DNA of 64,000 nucleotides from JANQHO01 sp965218075. GTDB taxonomy: Bacteria; Bacteroidota; Bacteroidia; Flavobacteriales; Schleiferiaceae. A program made the position numbers and the translations under genes. The notes under the pieces are model-generated. The model saw only the letters and a program-made list of their open reading frames with translations, made no database searches and was not told the origin of the DNA. The stretch's first letter is position 1; each line of letters opens with the position of its first letter. The stretch lies in assembly GCA_965218075.1 (NCBI GenBank), contig CBDCJZ010000003.1:1426001-1490000 (forward strand). Direction: 5' to 3'. Below are positions 36,145 to 45,644 of this stretch, one piece after another.

Positions 36145-37563
36145 ATGCAAATGGAAGACACCATCTGTGCTCTTTCTACTCCAGAAGGAATAGGGGCGAT
36201 TGCGTTAATCCGGGTTTCAGGTACTGACGCTTTTGAGATCGTAAAGCAAATATTTCTCCCGTTTAAAAAGGATGTCGACATAGAAGCTGAGGGTTATCGC
36301 ACACATTTTGGCAGGATAGTAAATGGCAAACAGACTATAGATGAAGTCCTGCTTACAGTCTTCAAAAAGCCTTACTCATATACGGGGGAAGACGTAGTGG
36401 AGATATCTTGCCACGGCTCGGTATTTATCCAACAGCAGATACTGAAAATTTTACTGGAAAGCCGAGCCCGGCTAGCTGAACCAGGCGAATACACCATGCG
36501 CTCTTTTGTTAATGGAAAGATGGATCTCTCTCAAGCAGAGGCAGTTGCAGACCTAATCAATTCCGAAACGGAAGCTGCCCACTTGGTGGCCTTACAGCAG
36601 ATGCGAGGCGGCTTTTCCTCTGAGATTAAAGAGCTAAGAGAAGGGCTTAGTAACTTTTCCTCGCTCATTGAACTGGAGTTGAATTTTGAAGAAGAACACA
36701 TGGAATTTGTCAATCGTAGCCAGCTACATGAATTATTAGAAAAGATCAAAAGGGCCATCCAGCGATTGGTAAATTCTTTTGATGTAGGTAATGTGATTAA
36801 AAATGGGATGCCTGTAGCAATTGTAGGTGCACCCAATGCTGGTAAATCTACCCTACTTAATGTTCTGCTGAACGAAGAACGCGCTATTGTTTCCAACATT
36901 GCCGGTACCACTCGCGATACAATTGAAGATGAAATCACCCTAAACGGCTTTTGTTACCGCTTTATTGATACAGCCGGCATACGCGAAACCAGCGATGAGA
37001 TAGAAAGTATAAGCATACAGCGCACTTTTGAAAAAATAAAGCAATCTAGGATCATATTGTATCTTTTTGATGCCATCTTGCCTTCTAAACAGATGGCCAA
37101 TCTCCTTTGTGAAAACTGGCTGACAATTATTAAACGGGAAATTGAAAATCTGAAAGTAAAGTTTGGCAATAAGACTATTTTATTAGTGGCTAATAAAATG
37201 GATAAAGCCGATCGAGAGTTGATTCAAAGAGAATTCAGCTCTTATGATAATCTCATCATGATCTCAGGTCTCAAAAAACAAGGACTGGAAGAGTTGATGA
37301 CTAAACTGACGGAGCAAGTAAATCAGGATTTTCTTCACTCAGGTCAAACTATCATAACCAACCTACGTCATTATGATTCGTTACAAAAAGCACATGCGGA
37401 TATTCTGCGCATAGAAGCAGGCTTGCAGTCTAACCTCGGTGGTGATCTGTTGGCAATGGACATACGTGAGGCTTTACGACACTTGGGTGCTATCATAGGG
37501 GAAATTGATATGGACAAGGATATCCTTAGAATGATTTTTGAAAGATTTTGTATCGGAAAGTAA
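36145..37563 (+). CDS. mnmE: tRNA modification GTPase MnmE
   Basis: With MnmG it makes 5-carboxymethylaminomethyl-uridine at the tRNA wobble position. The N-terminal tetrahydrofolate-binding domain (DTICALSTPEGIGAIALIRVSG) is followed by a helical domain. An inserted G domain has P-loop GAPNAGKS (228-235), the switch/G3 motif DTAG (275-278) and G4 NKMD. The protein ends with the invariant CIGK that holds the catalytic cysteine. The 472-residue length is normal. The start is ATG 36145 or 36151. Confidence 0.97.
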   Translation: MQMEDTICALSTPEGIGAIALIRVSGTDAFEIVKQIFLPFKKDVDIEAEGYRTHFGRIVNGKQTIDEVLLTVFKKPYSYTGEDVVEISCHGSVFIQQQILKILLESRARLAEPGEYTMRSFVNGKMDLSQAEAVADLINSETEAAHLVALQQMRGGFSSEIKELREGLSNFSSLIELELNFEEEHMEFVNRSQLHELLEKIKRAIQRLVNSFDVGNVIKNGMPVAIVGAPNAGKSTLLNVLLNEERAIVSNIAGTTRDTIEDEITLNGFCYRFIDTAGIRETSDEIESISIQRTFEKIKQSRIILYLFDAILPSKQMANLLCENWLTIIKREIENLKVKFGNKTILLVANKMDKADRELIQREFSSYDNLIMISGLKKQGLEELMTKLTEQVNQDFLHSGQTIITNLRHYDSLQKAHADILRIEAGLQSNLGGDLLAMDIREALRHLGAIIGEIDMDKDILRMIFERFCIGK

Positions 37564-37611
37564 TCTTATTTTTACTCTTCTTAATCCTAATACTTTCTTT
37601 CATTCCTGTTA

Positions 37612-37629
37612 TAAACAGATTTCTGTTTA
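37612..37629 (+). terminator. Short palindrome downstream of mnmE
   Basis: TAAACAGA-TT-TCTGTTTA is a perfect 8-bp inverted repeat 49 bases past the mnmE stop, followed by T-rich sequence without a clean T-run. It could be a weak terminator or a protein-binding site. Confidence 0.3.
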
Positions 37630-37714
37630 CTTATAGCTTATAGGTATTTCTTTTTATTTGACTAAATTTATTAAAAAAGGTAGATTATGATTGTGTTTAG
37701 TGAAAATTAAGATT

Positions 37715-37862
37715 ATGAAAAATACTTATATGCTATTTAGCACGATACTATTAGCAACAAATTTATCCTCACAATCTTTTGTATCTCCTATCGGTTTTTG
37801 TTTTACAATGATGTAAATAAACAAAGAGTGATTTCTTATATGGAGAAAGATGTAAGAGATAC
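37715..37862 (+). pseudogene. Truncated exported-protein gene, signal peptide only
   Basis: The ATG at 37715 begins a clear signal peptide (MKNTYMLFSTILLATNLSSQ) and the frame stops at 37816. In the next frame the coding pattern resumes as YNDVNKQRVISYMEKDVRD and runs to the point (about 37863) where methyltransferase sequence begins. About 50 codons survive. The rest of the gene is absent, as if replaced by the methyltransferase copy. Confidence 0.5.
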
Positions 37863-39183
37863 TTATACTGCAATATGATATACAAGGATAAAGGGAAGAC
37901 TGCTCAGCAAAAAGCATTTTCCGATATGTGGATTTACACAAGTCAAACAAAACAAATGCTTTTGCATTTTAAAGAAAATTTAGAAGAGAACAGGGAGATA
38001 TCAGGGGTAGTTAAAAACTACCTGAAACTATGGATAGCGTCTATAGAAAGCATGACGTCTAAAGGATAAGAAATTATTGGCTTATCTTATTTATATGACA
38101 GAGGGGCTTGTACTTATGAGGCAGATACTCAAGAATATGCGGTCTATTTATTATCACTGTGACCCAATTGCAAGTAATTATATAAGAGATAATTATGGAT
38201 GGCATCTTTGAAATAGAGAATTTTAGAAATGAGATTATGTGGAATTACAGAACGAGAGGCGTTAGCAAAAGATGGTTTGGATGCAAGTATGATGTTATCC
38301 TAATTTTACTCAAAGAGTAATAAATATAAATTTAATATTCAAAAAGAACGATCTTATTCAACAAATAATTTACCGCCAGGGTTTAAAGGGGCGGAAAAGT
38401 ACAAAGACGAATATGGTCGTTGGTATACAATAGCAACAATGAGAGATGTTTGGGGAAGTAAATGCTATTGGTCGAACATCTAAAAAATGCTTGGGTTATC
38501 CCACACAAAAGCCATTGTCATTACTTTGATCATATCATTAAAGCCAGCTCAAGTGAAGGCGATACTGTTTTAAATCCTTTTTGTGGATGGGAGGTAGCCG
38601 TGGAGGCGGCAATAAGGCTAAATAGAGCATGGATTAGGAATAGATATAAGTCCACTAGAAATAGAAATAATAGAGGAAAGGTTAAATAATAGATGTTTAG
38701 GTTATGAAGAGGCGGAGTATCAAGTCGTAGAAGGCAGCCCTGAAAGCAAAAATGCTTACGATAAGCTCGACCCTTTCCAAAAACAGGATTTTCTTATCTG
38801 CCAAGTAGGAGGCTTCCCTAATGAGAGACACAGCGGGGATGGAGGGGTGGATGGCGAAATGACAATCCATTTAGGTCAAGATAAAATAAAGGAGGTGATA
38901 CCTAGGGGAAGATGGTGTTTTCAGTTAAAACTGTCAAACAAGTAAGCCTAGCTTATGGTTAGAGAACGTTGGGGAACTATGGAAAAAGAGACAGCAGCTA
39001 TGGGAGGGCTTATTTTAGAACAAGACCCTAGCGATAAAATGGCAGAGACAGCAGAAAGAAAAGGTGATTTAAAGTATATGTATAAAAAAGACCCCCTGCC
39101 TTATTATACTCTAAATTACAAATATTAACAGTACGGGAAATAATAGATGGGAATAAATTTTATACCCTTCGTACGATGAATGA
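37863..39183 (+). pseudogene. DNA adenine methyltransferase-endonuclease fusion gene, decayed copy 1
   Basis: Several frames in the right order reconstruct a type III-like beta-class methyltransferase. They give MIYKDKGKTAQQKAFSDMW, LAYLIYMTEGLV with SIYYHCDPIASNYI, NFRNEIMWNYRTRGVSKRW, a variable region with YKDEYGRWYTIATMRDVW, and IIKASSSEGDTVLNPFCGW, the DPFCGxGTT SAM-binding motif with D to N and G to W changes. A Mrr-like C-terminal nuclease follows, with SGDGGVDGEMTIHLGQD and a degraded lysine strand, then METAERKG-type and ITNINSTGNN segments. The part before motif IV (DPPF) is missing, and multiple stops and frameshifts are present. A paralogue lies at 45.6-46.8 kb on the other strand. 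Confidence 0.8.
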
Positions 39184-39460
39184 CATCAAAAAGTATAGAG
39201 ATACAAATCCGTCTATGTTTAGAATAAAATCAAGTCTTTGAATAGAGAATTACGAGAAAAAATTAGAATAACAAGAAAGATTTAAATTTGCTGCAATGCC
39301 AAAACCATCATTTTTACAGAATGTAAGGTATTTCTTATCGGAGTCATCCTAAGTTTAAAATTGTCCGTTTAGTTTGGCTAGTTGACATACCAGGGGAGTA
39401 CTTCTCTACTATTCTATCTCTATATACTCTCACACTAATCACAAGATTGATGTTATGTTT

Positions 39461-40315
39461 CTATTCAATTTCAGGACTTACCATGTCGAGAAAAAGGAAG
39501 ACTTTATCTTTGATGTTCTTTCTTTCCACTATAAAATCGAGAAAGCCATGTTCCAGTAAAAACTCTGAGGTTTGAAAACCTTTCGGCAATTCTTTTCCAG
39601 CAGCTTCTTTTAGCACTCTGGGGCCCGCAAAACCAATTAAAGCTCCTGGTTCGGCAATGTTAATATCTCCTAACATAGCGTAAGAAGCAGTTACACCACC
39701 AGTTGTAGGGTCAGTGAGTTATTGATATATAAGGGATGCTTTCTTTCCCGAGAAGGGTGAGTTTGGCACTAGTTTTAACCATTTGCATAAGAGAAAAAGC
39801 GGCCTCCATCATACGGGCACCTCCCGATTTGGAGATCATGATAAAAGGTTTACGATACTTCAATGCACGATTGATAGTGCGGGCAATTTTCTCTCCTACA
39901 ACTGACCCCATAGAACCACCGATAAAATTGAAATTCATACAAGCCATTACCACATCTTTTTCCTTCATTTTACCATAAGCAGTGGTTACAGCTTCGTTTA
40001 ATCCAGTTTTTTTACTGCAGCAACGTAACGCTCAGTGTATTTCTTAGAGTCTTCAAACTCTAAAGGGTCGCTAGAGATCATTTTTGGGTTTAGCTCTGAG
40101 AATTTGCCATTATCAAAAAGGAAACTGAAATATTCTTTGGCATTTATCCTGTCGTGATAGCTACAATTGTCACAAACCCACAGGTTTTTAGCATGATCTT
40201 CCATACTTACAATGACCTTGCATTTAGGACATTTATGCCATAAGCCTTCCGGGGCTTCTTTTTTATCCTTGGTGTCAGTAGTTATCCCTTCTTTTTTCCT
40301 CCTAAACCAGTTCAT
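39461..40315 (-). pseudogene. accD: Acetyl-CoA carboxylase carboxyltransferase beta subunit, split by two indels
   Basis: AccD transfers CO2 from biotin to acetyl-CoA. Three segments at 39998-40315, 39711-39997 and 39461-39710 together give a complete protein of about 280 residues. They show the N-terminal Cys4 zinc finger (HKCPKCKV...WVCDNC), the oxyanion loop region GGSMGSVVGEKI and SKSGGARMMEA, LTDPTTGGVTASYAMLGD and the expected C-terminus. The first break is an A7 tract (T7 at 40007-40013) where A8 is needed to read VKKTGLNEAV. The second is one extra base at 39719-39720 before LTDPTTGG. The two outer parts share a frame. Nothing else is eroded, so the damage is very recent or is a sequence error. 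fbaB directly upstream is a common neighbour. Confidence 0.85.
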
Positions 40316-40387
40316 TTTCTCCGGCTTTAATTTTTAAAATGTCTTTAAGAGAAGTTATATAAGGACCCTTACCCTTAGCTTTAGTAC

Positions 40388-41458
40388 TTACGCAATAGAT
40401 ATCTCCTCTTCGAGGTATACATCCTGAATAGCATTTAATAGCTGAATGCCTTCTTCAATGGGCTTTTGGAAAGCTTTTCTGCCAGAAATCAACCCTTGCC
40501 CACCGGCTTTTTTGTTGATAACAGCAGTTCTTACGGCTTGTCGGAGATCAGAGGAAGTACTACCAGTTGAAGTGCCGCCTGAATTGATTAATCCCCGACG
40601 GCCCATATAACAATTAGCCACCTGATAACGACAGAGATCAATGGGATTATCAGTGCTGAGTTGAGAATAGACTTTATCATGGGTTTTTGCAAATTTGAGA
40701 GCTTTATACCCACCATTGTTTTCTGGAAGCTTTTGCTTAATAATATCGGCTTGAATAGTAACTCCCAAATGATTGGCCTGACCGGTTAAGTCAGCTGAAA
40801 GGTGGTAATCCGTATCGCTTTTTTTGAAAGCAGAATTACGGATGTAACACCATAAAATAGTAGCCATTCCCAATTCGTGAGCGTATTCGAAAACTTCGGC
40901 AACTTCAACAATTTGGCGATTACTTTCTTTTGAACCGTAGTAAATAGTAGCTCCAACAGCTACTGCTCCTAGATTCCAGGCCTCTTCAACAGAGCCAAAC
41001 ATAATTTGATCATAACTATTGGGATAGCTCAAAAATTCATTGTGATTCATCTTGACAATAAAAGGTATTTTGTGAGCATACTTTCTGCAAACACTTGACA
41101 ATATTCCAAAAGTAGAAGCTACAGCATTGCAACCTCCCTCAATAGCTAGTGTTACAATATTTTCTCCGTCAAAATAAATGGGGTTTGATGCAAAGGAAGC
41201 CCCAGCTGAATGCTCTACACCTTGATCAACCGGTAAAATAGATAAGTAACCAGTATTAGCTAAACGGCCATTTTCATATAAAGCCTGGACGTTTCTTAAA
41301 ACACGGAGATTACGATTACTGACGGAAAATATCCGATCAACAAAATCAGATCCTGGTAGGTGGAGTTGGTCTTTAGGAATGGTTTTGCATTGGTGATTGA
41401 GAAGGTTTTCTGCTTCGTTACCTAAGAGCTCAGCGATCTCATTAATATTAAGAGACAT
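40388..41458 (-). CDS. fbaB: Class I (DhnA/FbaB-type) fructose-bisphosphate aldolase
   Basis: Cleaves or forms fructose-1,6-bisphosphate through a Schiff base, linking with TpiA (57.7 kb) in glycolysis/gluconeogenesis. The 356-residue protein has the family's DQGVEHS motif (ILPVDQGVEHSAG), IPFIVKMNHNEFLSYP, GAVAVGATIYYGS and the phosphate-binding GLINSGGTSTG. It is the archaeal/bacterial FbaB type, not the zinc-dependent class II enzyme. An exact -7 element precedes it, and accD follows 72 bases downstream. Confidence 0.95.
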   Translation of the reverse strand: MSLNINEIAELLGNEAENLLNHQCKTIPKDQLHLPGSDFVDRIFSVSNRNLRVLRNVQALYENGRLANTGYLSILPVDQGVEHSAGASFASNPIYFDGENIVTLAIEGGCNAVASTFGILSSVCRKYAHKIPFIVKMNHNEFLSYPNSYDQIMFGSVEEAWNLGAVAVGATIYYGSKESNRQIVEVAEVFEYAHELGMATILWCYIRNSAFKKSDTDYHLSADLTGQANHLGVTIQADIIKQKLPENNGGYKALKFAKTHDKVYSQLSTDNPIDLCRYQVANCYMGRRGLINSGGTSTGSTSSDLRQAVRTAVINKKAGGQGLISGRKAFQKPIEEGIQLLNAIQDVYLEEEISIA

Positions 41459-41503
41459 AATAAAGACGATTATGAATTATGTTTGAATAGGAATATTGAT
41501 AGA

Positions 41504-41511
41504 CAAATTTA
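41504..41511 (-). promoter_or_regulatory. Predicted promoter -7 element of fbaB
   Basis: Reads TAAATTTG on the minus strand, exact consensus, 45 bases before the ATG, giving a leader of about 41 bases. Confidence 0.5.
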
Positions 41512-41539
41512 TAATTTTTTGTAGGCAACTGCATGGATG

Positions 41540-43807
41540 CTAAAAAGGATAACCCAAAGCGATATTATAGGTTACGGTATTCCAACTCATTTTATCAAGC
41601 ACCCATCCGTTGTTAATATTCAATCTACCGGGATCACGAACTTTTGCACCCACGTCAAATCTAATTACAAAAAAGTCAAAATCTAATCGCAAGCCAAATC
41701 CACTACCGATAGCTAATTCATTAACAAAATTGGAAAATTTTAAAGTTACTTTGGAATCCAGGTCTTCCAGTCCACCTGTAAGCCAAATATTGCCTAGATC
41801 GGCGAATAGAGCTCCTTTTAGAAAAGAAACAATGGGGAAGCGGTATTCGGAATTAATTAAGAATTTATAGGTTCCAATGGCAAAATTAGGATTAGAGCCA
41901 TCACCGTAGTTGGTATTTAATTGAGTACCTGCTCCTAAGCGATAAGCAGGCCAAGACCTCAAATCGTTATTACCGCCCATAAAAAAGGTTCGTGAAAAGG
42001 CAGGAATTCTATAAGAATTGGTAGCGCTATCAACCACACTGTTTCCATAGGGTAAAACATACCCCATGAAAAAACGGTTGATCCAAGCCAAGTTTTCACT
42101 AAAATTCCAGTAAAAACGATAATCAGCCTCTAGCCTTAAAAATTGATAGTACTGTACTCCAAATAATTGATCAGGGCCAGCTTTAGTAGATTCCCCCAGA
42201 TTAAAGTTATTCTCTATCAGGGAAATGGTATTGCCTGCAATTTCTAATGAGCTCGTAAGGAAATTGTAATTTTTTTTTTTAGGGTCAACTTGCTCATTAT
42301 AGGTAAAAGTATATTTTGAAGCCCCTATAAATTCTGACTGGAAAGCCTGTTGTTGGATATCATTTAAATTTTCCAAAAAGGAAGGGCTTGGATTAAATAT
42401 GTTAGAGTAACTCAAATCAACCAGGTCTACCTTGTGAGTTTTATGCCGGGTTTCTTTCCAGATGTATGAGAGTTTCCCATTGAAAGTTTCTCTTTGAAAT
42501 TCGGTTCTTCTAAAACGGTTAATGGAAAGGGATATCTTCGACTTTGGCTGCATTCTTTTTGGTAAAAGTCCCACCGTATTGAAAGGCAGTAAAAAACGGG
42601 GAAGGTCAATGCCTATTTCAACACCTACTTCAAAGGTTTGAGTGAATTTATCATCGACAATAGTCGCCTGAAATTCAAGACCGGTATTAAACTTAAATTG
42701 CAGCGCTTCTCCCCCTCCAAACAGATTTCTATTGGTAAACCCTAGACTAAGGTTAGCCCCAAAATTACTGCTCGTATTAATTGCTTCTGTATTTATGGTG
42801 AAGGTTCTCTTGAGTTGTGGTAGCAATTGTATACGAGCATCTAATAAAAATCCAGTACTGTCTCTGCCTACTTTTGTAAAATTTATTTCTGTTGCTTGAA
42901 AAGTCTGATAACCTGCAAAGTGAGAGTAAGTTTCTTTTACAAAGTGTTGGTTATAAATATCAGACTTTTTAAAATGTATGGCATCGGTAAAATAACGAGC
43001 TTTATATTTGAGTGTATCGTAAACAAAATAGTAATCCAGATATTCCATAGTGTCAGCCGGAGAATTTCGAGTGGCATAATTATAATCGGGTCTTATGTAG
43101 ATGTTGTTGATATAATATTTTTCGTGGTCCTGATAATAGACACTGTCGTTAATCTTAGCTGGATTTTGAGCCATCACCAAAGTTACGTCTACGGAGTCTC
43201 CTTTTAGCAAAGTATCAGCTGTAAAGGAAATATAGTTTTTAGAGAAGCCATAGCATCCTTTATTTTTTAAAATATTAACTAAACGAGCCCTCTCTTTATC
43301 TAATATTTCGGCATCATAAGGTTTCCCCTCCTTAGGAAAGCGATCATTAGAATTGTAGTTTTCAATAAGTTGCAAGCGTTCTGTTTGAATATCTGTTTTA
43401 TATTTACGGATGTAATATTGCTTACCGGGATTGACATAATACTTTACCTCGGCTTTTTTAGAATCACTTTTTCGATGGACAATTTCATAGGAAACTTGAG
43501 TATTGAAATATCCATGATTAAAAAAATAGTCTTGCAACTGAGTTGCACTACTGGACACGATGGAGCTATCGATAATTACTGGGGACTTGCCTATACGTGA
43601 AAAGAAGTTTTCAGGTTTACCATTTCCCCAATTGTATAGAATAAGGTTCATTTTAATCAGGAAGAGGAGATTTTTCCGATTAGGCTTTTGCTTGATAATA
43701 TTATCCGTGCCCCGTGGAATATTTTTATCGCCTTCTACAATGATTTCGTTTTTTACGAGCAACTCTTCTCCTTCAGGCACATAACGCGTATAAATATTGC
43801 AACTCAT
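41540..43807 (-). CDS. Omp85-family outer-membrane protein, TamA/TamL-like lipoprotein
   Basis: A member of the BamA/TamA superfamily that inserts or exports outer-membrane proteins. POTRA-like strands occupy the N-terminal part (YFNHGYFNTQVSYEIV...), and a 16-strand-type barrel follows with a terminal aromatic residue (NIALGYPF). The first ATG (43807) encodes M-S-C. Upstream in the same frame is a good lipoprotein signal (KKAAYLLWFFCFSVLMSC) from about 43864, so the true protein starts further upstream. However, the in-frame upstream region to the stop at 43970 has no ATG, GTG, TTG or CTG. A lipidated TamA relative (TamL) is known in Bacteroidota, and this is the best match. Length from M-S-C is 755 residues. 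Confidence 0.8.
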   Translation of the reverse strand: MSCNIYTRYVPEGEELLVKNEIIVEGDKNIPRGTDNIIKQKPNRKNLLFLIKMNLILYNWGNGKPENFFSRIGKSPVIIDSSIVSSSATQLQDYFFNHGYFNTQVSYEIVHRKSDSKKAEVKYYVNPGKQYYIRKYKTDIQTERLQLIENYNSNDRFPKEGKPYDAEILDKERARLVNILKNKGCYGFSKNYISFTADTLLKGDSVDVTLVMAQNPAKINDSVYYQDHEKYYINNIYIRPDYNYATRNSPADTMEYLDYYFVYDTLKYKARYFTDAIHFKKSDIYNQHFVKETYSHFAGYQTFQATEINFTKVGRDSTGFLLDARIQLLPQLKRTFTINTEAINTSSNFGANLSLGFTNRNLFGGGEALQFKFNTGLEFQATIVDDKFTQTFEVGVEIGIDLPRFLLPFNTVGLLPKRMQPKSKISLSINRFRRTEFQRETFNGKLSYIWKETRHKTHKVDLVDLSYSNIFNPSPSFLENLNDIQQQAFQSEFIGASKYTFTYNEQVDPKKKNYNFLTSSLEIAGNTISLIENNFNLGESTKAGPDQLFGVQYYQFLRLEADYRFYWNFSENLAWINRFFMGYVLPYGNSVVDSATNSYRIPAFSRTFFMGGNNDLRSWPAYRLGAGTQLNTNYGDGSNPNFAIGTYKFLINSEYRFPIVSFLKGALFADLGNIWLTGGLEDLDSKVTLKFSNFVNELAIGSGFGLRLDFDFFVIRFDVGAKVRDPGRLNINNGWVLDKMSWNTVTYNIALGYPF

Positions 43808-44032
43808 TAAAACTGAAAAGCAGAAAAACCAAAGAAGATAGGCAGCTTTTTTATTGTGTTTATGTTTGTTTAAACAAGCAAGAATAATGATGTATCCAAT
43901 TGATGTTAAAAAGATAATAGGGAAACTGCAACACGTGAATTGCCGTGTAAAGGGCGAAAGATAGTGTTGCTAGCTTGCGACTTCTTGTGAAGAAATACAA
44001 ACTCGTTTTTTTGCCACAATGGAGTTTTATTG

Positions 44033-44770
44033 CTACTCAAAAGTAAGATTAATTAAAAAAGAGCGACTATAAAGTATATCTACACCTTCTACGTAAAAGG
44101 TTTCATCTTCTACCAGTAAATTGGCAAAGCCGAAGAATGCCTTGATTTCAGGGGAAAACTTGAAATATTCAAAATAGATATCTACTCCAAAGCCAAACTC
44201 ATAGAATAGATCTGAACTTTTAATTTTAAAGATACGATCATCTTCGGCATTTTCTTTTGAAAGCAAATCCAGATTGTATTTTATTCCTCCCAGTACATAT
44301 AGTCGATAATTATCAATGCGCTTAGACTTGTATTTTAATTCGAAAGGAAATTCTATATAGCTGCTTTCCATTTCGCGGGTTATGACTTGCCGATCTTTTG
44401 AAAACGGCTCAATGACATCGAATTTCAAAGTACGGTTGGCAGCAGCAAAAGAAGGAATGAATCTCAGATCGAAAAATCGAGCAAGCCTAAGATTACTGAT
44501 GATGCCAATCGTATAGCTGGGGGCCCCCTCGGTTTGTATGGAATAATAGCCATTAAGGGTTGCCAAGTCCTCAACGGGCCTCACTTGAAAATCGAAATAA
44601 TTGAGTCCCAAACAAAAACCAAAATGAATGATTCTCCTGTCGTATTTAGGTTGATTTTTAAGCGGATGTTGCCCCAAAGCTGATCTCGAGACGAGCAAGC
44701 TAAGTAAAAAAGTAGTGAGTAATTTGAATGCTTTTACATTTAAGGCGAAATGGCCTTTAAAAACCATCAT
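44033..44770 (-). CDS. porT: Type IX secretion system outer-membrane protein PorT
   Basis: PorT/SprT is a beta-barrel protein needed for type IX secretion of surface and gliding proteins. This 245-residue protein has a signal peptide (LLTTFLLSLLVSRSALGQ), then amphipathic strands such as IHFGFCLGLNYFDFQVRP, YIEFPFELKYKSKR and FYEFGFGVDIYFEYFKFSPE. Its position immediately after ubiE, overlapping by four bases (ATGA), is the arrangement seen in gliding and oral Bacteroidota, and it decides the name over a generic PorT-family barrel. It would serve the two predicted type IX cargo proteins at 10.7 and 16.7 kb. Confidence 0.85.
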   Translation of the reverse strand: MMVFKGHFALNVKAFKLLTTFLLSLLVSRSALGQHPLKNQPKYDRRIIHFGFCLGLNYFDFQVRPVEDLATLNGYYSIQTEGAPSYTIGIISNLRLARFFDLRFIPSFAAANRTLKFDVIEPFSKDRQVITREMESSYIEFPFELKYKSKRIDNYRLYVLGGIKYNLDLLSKENAEDDRIFKIKSSDLFYEFGFGVDIYFEYFKFSPEIKAFFGFANLLVEDETFYVEGVDILYSRSFLINLTFE

Positions 44771-45498
44771 TTCGTCGCTTTGTAAATAGTAGCTATTCCA
44801 AAAGTAACCCGCTCAAGTCGAGTGTTTATAAAATTTGTTTTTATCAATAGGTTGGTAAATTTCTTTCCGAAAGGAAAAGCATTTACTGATTCGGGTAAAT
44901 ATGTATAAGCGCTACTATGTCCGGAGATCACCCTACCTAAACGAGGCAAAATACTTCTAAAATAGAAACAATATAACTGCTTGAATGGGAAAGCAGTAGG
45001 CTGCGAGAACTCAAGCACTAATAGCTTCCCATTTCTTTTCAAAACCCTGTATATTTCAGCTAAGCCTTTTTGAAGATTTTCAAAGTTTCGTACACCAAAG
45101 GCTACTGTTACGGCGTCAAAACTTTCGTCTTTGAAAGGAAGGTTTTCAGAGTCAGCCTGCTTAAGCACTATAACTGAACTGAGGCCTTTTTCACGGATTT
45201 TTTTTCGGCCCACACTAAGCATTCCTTCGGAGATATCCACTCCTATAATCTCATCCGGATGAGTTTTGGCAAGGGCTATAGCTAAAGCTGCTGTTCCAGT
45301 GGCTATGTCTAGTATTTTTTTTGGCTGAATTTTAAAAATCAACCGTACCATCTTTTTGCGCCAACCTCTATCTATACCCAGTGAGAGAAGGTGGTTCAAA
45401 AAATCATAGTGCTGAGAAATATTATCGAACATTTCAGCAACTTGTTGTTTCTTGCTATCCTCTCTATCGGGATAGGGCTTTACTTCTTTTTCACTCAT
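44767..45498 (-). CDS. ubiE: Demethylmenaquinone/ubiquinone methyltransferase
   Basis: Performs the SAM-dependent C-methylation that ends menaquinone synthesis (also called menG). The 243-residue protein shows VAEMFDNISQHYDFLNHLLSLG, the SAM loop KKILDIATGTAALAI, GVDISEGMLSVG and the family signature FDAVTVAFGVRNFENL. Bacteroidota respire with menaquinone, so MenG is the likely role. The stop overlaps porT. A predicted -7 element lies 19 bases upstream. Confidence 0.95.
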   Translation of the reverse strand: MSEKEVKPYPDREDSKKQQVAEMFDNISQHYDFLNHLLSLGIDRGWRKKMVRLIFKIQPKKILDIATGTAALAIALAKTHPDEIIGVDISEGMLSVGRKKIREKGLSSVIVLKQADSENLPFKDESFDAVTVAFGVRNFENLQKGLAEIYRVLKRNGKLLVLEFSQPTAFPFKQLYCFYFRSILPRLGRVISGHSSAYTYLPESVNAFPFGKKFTNLLIKTNFINTRLERVTFGIATIYKATK

Positions 45499-45516
45499 CT
45501 ACATAATTAGGGGATG

Positions 45517-45524
45517 CAAATTTA
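45517..45524 (-). promoter_or_regulatory. Predicted promoter -7 element of ubiE-porT
   Basis: Reads TAAATTTG on the minus strand, exact consensus, giving a leader of about 14 bases. A TTG lies 16 bases further upstream, which is closer than the usual spacing. Confidence 0.5.
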
Positions 45525-45644
45525 TGGCTTAAAATAAGCGCAATAATCTTTTATTTACTTGATTTTTACCGGAACAATTCTAAAAAGTCTTTAGACTATC
45601 TTGTTTAAGGATGTTAAAATAACGTTTTCTCTTTTCTATGATTT

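Noticed and set aside
37863..39183. Possible insertion sequence or transposase in the region after mnmE
   Set aside because: The readable fragments match methyltransferase and Mrr-like nuclease motifs, not a transposase. No terminal inverted repeats or target duplications were seen.
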